NCBI GenBank assembly: GCA_903906615.1
Contig: CAIVKT010000560.1
Span: 1 to 6,359, forward strand
DNA length: 6,359 bases
Source of the DNA: an uncultured Bacteroidota bacterium
Lineage (GTDB): Bacteria; Bacteroidota; Bacteroidia; Chitinophagales; Chitinophagaceae
Reading direction: 5' to 3'
Below the pieces are notes generated by a model. That model did not search any database and was not told the origin of the DNA. It saw only the letters and a program-made list of their open reading frames with translations. Made by a program: the position numbers and the translations under genes. This document shows, piece after piece, positions 6,279 through 6,359 of this stretch (within the stretch, counting starts at the first letter, position 1; the number at the start of each line of letters is the position of its first letter).

Positions 6279-6359
6279 TCACTTACACACCAGCGTATAA
6301 AATAACCCTGCGGTGAAGTTGTACAACCTGTCTATGCGGCTGCTCAACTGCACCGGCAG
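6279..6359 (-). CDS. C-terminal end of an unrecognised protein (cut by window edge)
   Basis: On the minus strand the frame entering from the right edge is open for 26 codons, reading from LPVQLSSRIDRLY to GLFYTLVCK, and stops at TGA (6281-6279). The mixture of aromatic and small hydrophobic residues ending in a basic residue looks like the last strand or helix of a globular protein. It is too short to identify. The small protein gene follows 56 bp downstream on the same strand, so the two may share a transcript that ends at the hairpin at 6008-6039. A chance open frame is possible at this length. Confidence 0.42.
   Translation of the reverse strand: MPVQLSSRIDRLYNFTAGLFYTLVCK

Overview
The window looks like a chromosomal stretch from a Bacteroidota species, possibly near Chitinophagaceae. 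The signs are indirect. The pseudouridine synthase with a long N-terminal extension and the small tubby-like protein resemble genes I associate with this phylum. Gene starts lack spaced Shine-Dalgarno sites, and there is one good match to the Bacteroidota -7 motif TAnnTTTG. The family-level placement is a guess. I see no rRNA, tRNA, CRISPR array, insertion sequence or integrase.

Layout, left to right. (1) Positions 2-274 (+) hold the C-terminal tail of an unrecognised hydrophilic protein that enters from the left edge. (2) Convergent to it, 21 bp away, is a minus-strand pair. The upstream gene (2505-2038) encodes a small protein with a probable LURP-one/tubby-like fold. The downstream gene (about 2014-296) encodes an RluA-type pseudouridine synthase with a large coiled-coil N-terminal extension. 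Neither gene has a usable ATG, so both seem to begin at TTG or another rare start codon. (3) An 88-bp AT-rich divergent region separates that pair from a plus-strand pair. The first gene (2594-4495) is a secreted serine hydrolase of the CocE/X-Pro-dipeptidyl-peptidase fold whose active site matches alpha-amino acid ester hydrolases. The second (4546-5862), 50 bp downstream, is an APC-superfamily permease most like the polyamine/LAT-type transporters (PHS/PUT group). (4) A strong symmetrical hairpin at 6008-6039 can end transcription from both sides. (5) On the minus strand, 6222-6058 encodes a 54-residue, Lys/Ser-rich, probably disordered protein that is easy to miss because of its size. (6) The last 81 bp are probably the C-terminal end of another minus-strand gene.

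How the genes may work together: the hydrolase would act in the periplasm on esters or amides of compounds with a free alpha-amino group, and the permease would carry the released amino acid or amine across the inner membrane. That is inference from gene order and active-site residues. The pseudouridine synthase is a housekeeping RNA-modification enzyme, and its link to the tubby-like protein is positional only. Nothing here amounts to a clear new defence or mobile system. The most useful leads are the amino-ester hydrolase/permease pair, the small basic protein with its shared terminator, and the ATG-less minus-strand pair.
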